DNA of 5,907 nt from Nostocoides sp039812405 (GTDB lineage Bacteria > Actinomycetota > Actinomycetes > Actinomycetales > Dermatophilaceae): assembly GCA_039812405.1 (NCBI GenBank), contig JBDIAL010000231.1, forward strand, positions 1 through 5,907, written 5' to 3'. Below are positions 4,909 to 5,907 of the stretch, one piece after another. The translations under genes and the position numbers were made by a program. The notes below the pieces were generated by a model. It made no database searches and was not told where the DNA came from. It saw nothing but the letters and a program-made list of their open reading frames with translations. Within the stretch, counting starts at the first letter, position 1, and each line of letters starts with the position of its first letter.

Positions 4909-5694
4909 GTGCGCATCGCGACGTGGAACGTCAACTCCATCCGGTCCCGGATCGACCGGCTCGAGGCATGGCTGGCCCGGGCCGACGTCGACGTCGTCGC
5001 GATCCAGGAGACCAAGGCCCGCGACGACCAGTTCCCCGTCGCCCGGCTCGAGGCCCTCGGCTACGCCACGGCTCACCACGGCTTCAACCACTGGAACGGC
5101 GTCGCGATCCTCTCCCGCGTGGGCCTCGACGACGTCGAGCGTGGATTCGCCGGTATGCCGTCCTGGGGCGAGCCGGCCGTCGCCGAGGCCCGTGCGATCG
5201 GGGCGCAGTGCGGAGGCGTGCGCGTCTGGTCGGTCTACGTGCCCAACGGGCGGCACCTGGAGGACCCGCACATGACATACAAGCTGGAATGGCTGGCCCG
5301 GCTGCGGGACCGCGCGGCGGAATGGGCGGCGGACCCGACGCCGACGGCCATCATGGGCGACTGGAACATCGCGCCCCGCGACGAGGACGTGTGGTCGATG
5401 GACTACTACCTCGACAAGAGCCACGTCTCGCCGCCGGAGCGGGCGGCCTTCGAGGCGATCGTCGACGCCGGGTTCGACGACGTCGTCCGGGCGCACACGC
5501 CGGGACCGGGGACCTACACCTACTGGGACTACCAGCAGCTGCGCTTCCCCAAGAACCGCGGCATGCGCATCGACTTCGTCCTCGGCAACGCGCCGTTCGC
5601 GGCCCGGGTCGAGGGGGCCGTCATCGACCGCGAGGAGCGCAAGGGCAAGGGCGCGAGCGACCACGCGCCCGTCGTCGTCCAGCTCACCGACTGA
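4909..5694 (+). CDS. xth: Exodeoxyribonuclease III (AP endonuclease, EEP family)
   Basis: A cytoplasmic Mg2+-dependent DNA-repair enzyme: 3'-5' exonuclease on duplex DNA and 5' incision at abasic sites in base excision repair. The 261-residue length is normal for the XthA type. All expected motifs are present: WNVNSIR (6-12, Asn7), IQETKA with metal-binding Glu34, WNGVAILSR (62-70), VYVPNG (109-114, Tyr110), GDWNIAP (150-156, with Asp151 and Asn153) and the terminal SDHAPV (250-255, with catalytic Asp251 and His252). The fold is thus complete and the enzyme should be active. GTG 4909 is the start because the conserved first strand (RIATWNVNS) begins at codon 2 and a TAGGCT hexamer lies six bases upstream; no ribosome site is seen. 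Its 3' end overlaps the convergent amidase gene by 11 nt. It is expressed alone, with no operon partner in view. Confidence 0.96.
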   Translation: MRIATWNVNSIRSRIDRLEAWLARADVDVVAIQETKARDDQFPVARLEALGYATAHHGFNHWNGVAILSRVGLDDVERGFAGMPSWGEPAVAEARAIGAQCGGVRVWSVYVPNGRHLEDPHMTYKLEWLARLRDRAAEWAADPTPTAIMGDWNIAPRDEDVWSMDYYLDKSHVSPPERAAFEAIVDAGFDDVVRAHTPGPGTYTYWDYQQLRFPKNRGMRIDFVLGNAPFAARVEGAVIDREERKGKGASDHAPVVVQLTD

Positions 5695-5907
5695 CGGACC
5701 CGCCGCGGACACCGGCGGCGAGGGCTGCCACGGCCTCGACGAGGGCGACGTCGGTGCCGCGCGGGCCGACGAGACAGACGCCGACCGGTCCGCCCGGTGT
5801 CCGCAGGAGCGGCGCCGAGACGGCCGGGCGGCCGGTGATGCCGGCCAGGCAGGCCAGCCGCATCGTCGCGGCGCGCGCGACGTCGACGTCCTCCGCGCTC
5901 GCCGACC
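5684..5907 (-). CDS. Amidase-signature family protein, C-terminal 73 residues (runs off the right edge)
   Basis: An open minus-strand frame enters at 5907 and stops at TGA 5686-5684. It reads SASAEDVDVARAATMRLACL, then AGITGRPAVSAPLL, then GGPVGVCLVGPRGTDVALVE, and ends VRGGSVSR. The pattern 'RL.CLAG..G.PAVS.PL....PVG..L.GPRG.D.AL' is the C-terminal part of the amidase signature family (Ser-cisSer-Lys hydrolases acting on amides). The catalytic residues lie upstream, outside the window, so activity cannot be judged and the substrate is unknown; indole-acetamide hydrolase, allophanate hydrolase and GatA-like enzymes share this end. It converges with xth; the last 11 nt of each gene are shared on opposite strands and there is no room for a separate terminator between them. 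Confidence 0.8.
   Translation of the reverse strand, partial: SASAEDVDVARAATMRLACLAGITGRPAVSAPLLRTPGGPVGVCLVGPRGTDVALVEAVAALAAGVRGGSVSR

Noticed and set aside
4672..5712. A 346-codon minus-strand frame across xth and the repeat array
   Set aside because: It is antisense to complete exonuclease III; the repeated SRYPRTT-like peptides come merely from translation of the DNA repeats.

Overview
The window comes from a high-GC actinobacterium. The evidence is the strong G/C bias at third codon positions, frequent GTG starts, TAnnnT -10 elements placed directly in front of start codons (leaderless style), and protein variants of actinobacterial type (TelA, PyrE, exonuclease III). The family Intrasporangiaceae is a reasonable guess but is not proven by anything here.

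Region 1 (1-2756, all minus strand, read right to left) is a compact envelope or stress-type operon. It runs LemA-family membrane protein, TelA-family 'toxic anion resistance' protein, a small helical protein that resembles the C-terminal half of XpaC, and the first 47 codons of an unrecognised protein that leaves the window. Spacings are 62, 6 and 4 nt. The TelA-plus-XpaC-like pairing recalls the xpaC-yaaN pair of Bacillus.

Region 2 (2757-4302, minus strand) holds pyrE (orotate phosphoribosyltransferase) and a short-chain dehydrogenase. A GC-rich hairpin follows each stop codon, and each gene has a -10-like hexamer 6-7 nt before its start codon, so the two look independently transcribed.

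Region 3 (4303-4908, about 600 nt without an intact gene) is the most accessory-looking part. It contains the C-terminal half of a Doc/Fic-type toxin with no start and no antitoxin. An inverted repeat of 20/21 matching bases sits exactly where the Doc similarity ends. Next come three related repeat units, the last two with GAGGTAT...ATACCTC arms, and then two copies of a 12-mer just before the next promoter.

Region 4 (4909-5907) has an exonuclease III gene (xth, plus strand, probably leaderless) that converges with, and overlaps by 11 nt, the 3' end of an amidase-like gene on the minus strand.

No complete unknown defence or biosynthetic system is visible. The best leads are a hexamer, GCATAC/GTATGC, that occurs 11 times and accounts for nearly every TAT/ATA trinucleotide outside the repeat array, in all reading frames; the LemA-TelA-XpaC-like cassette; and the Doc remnant with its inverted repeat.
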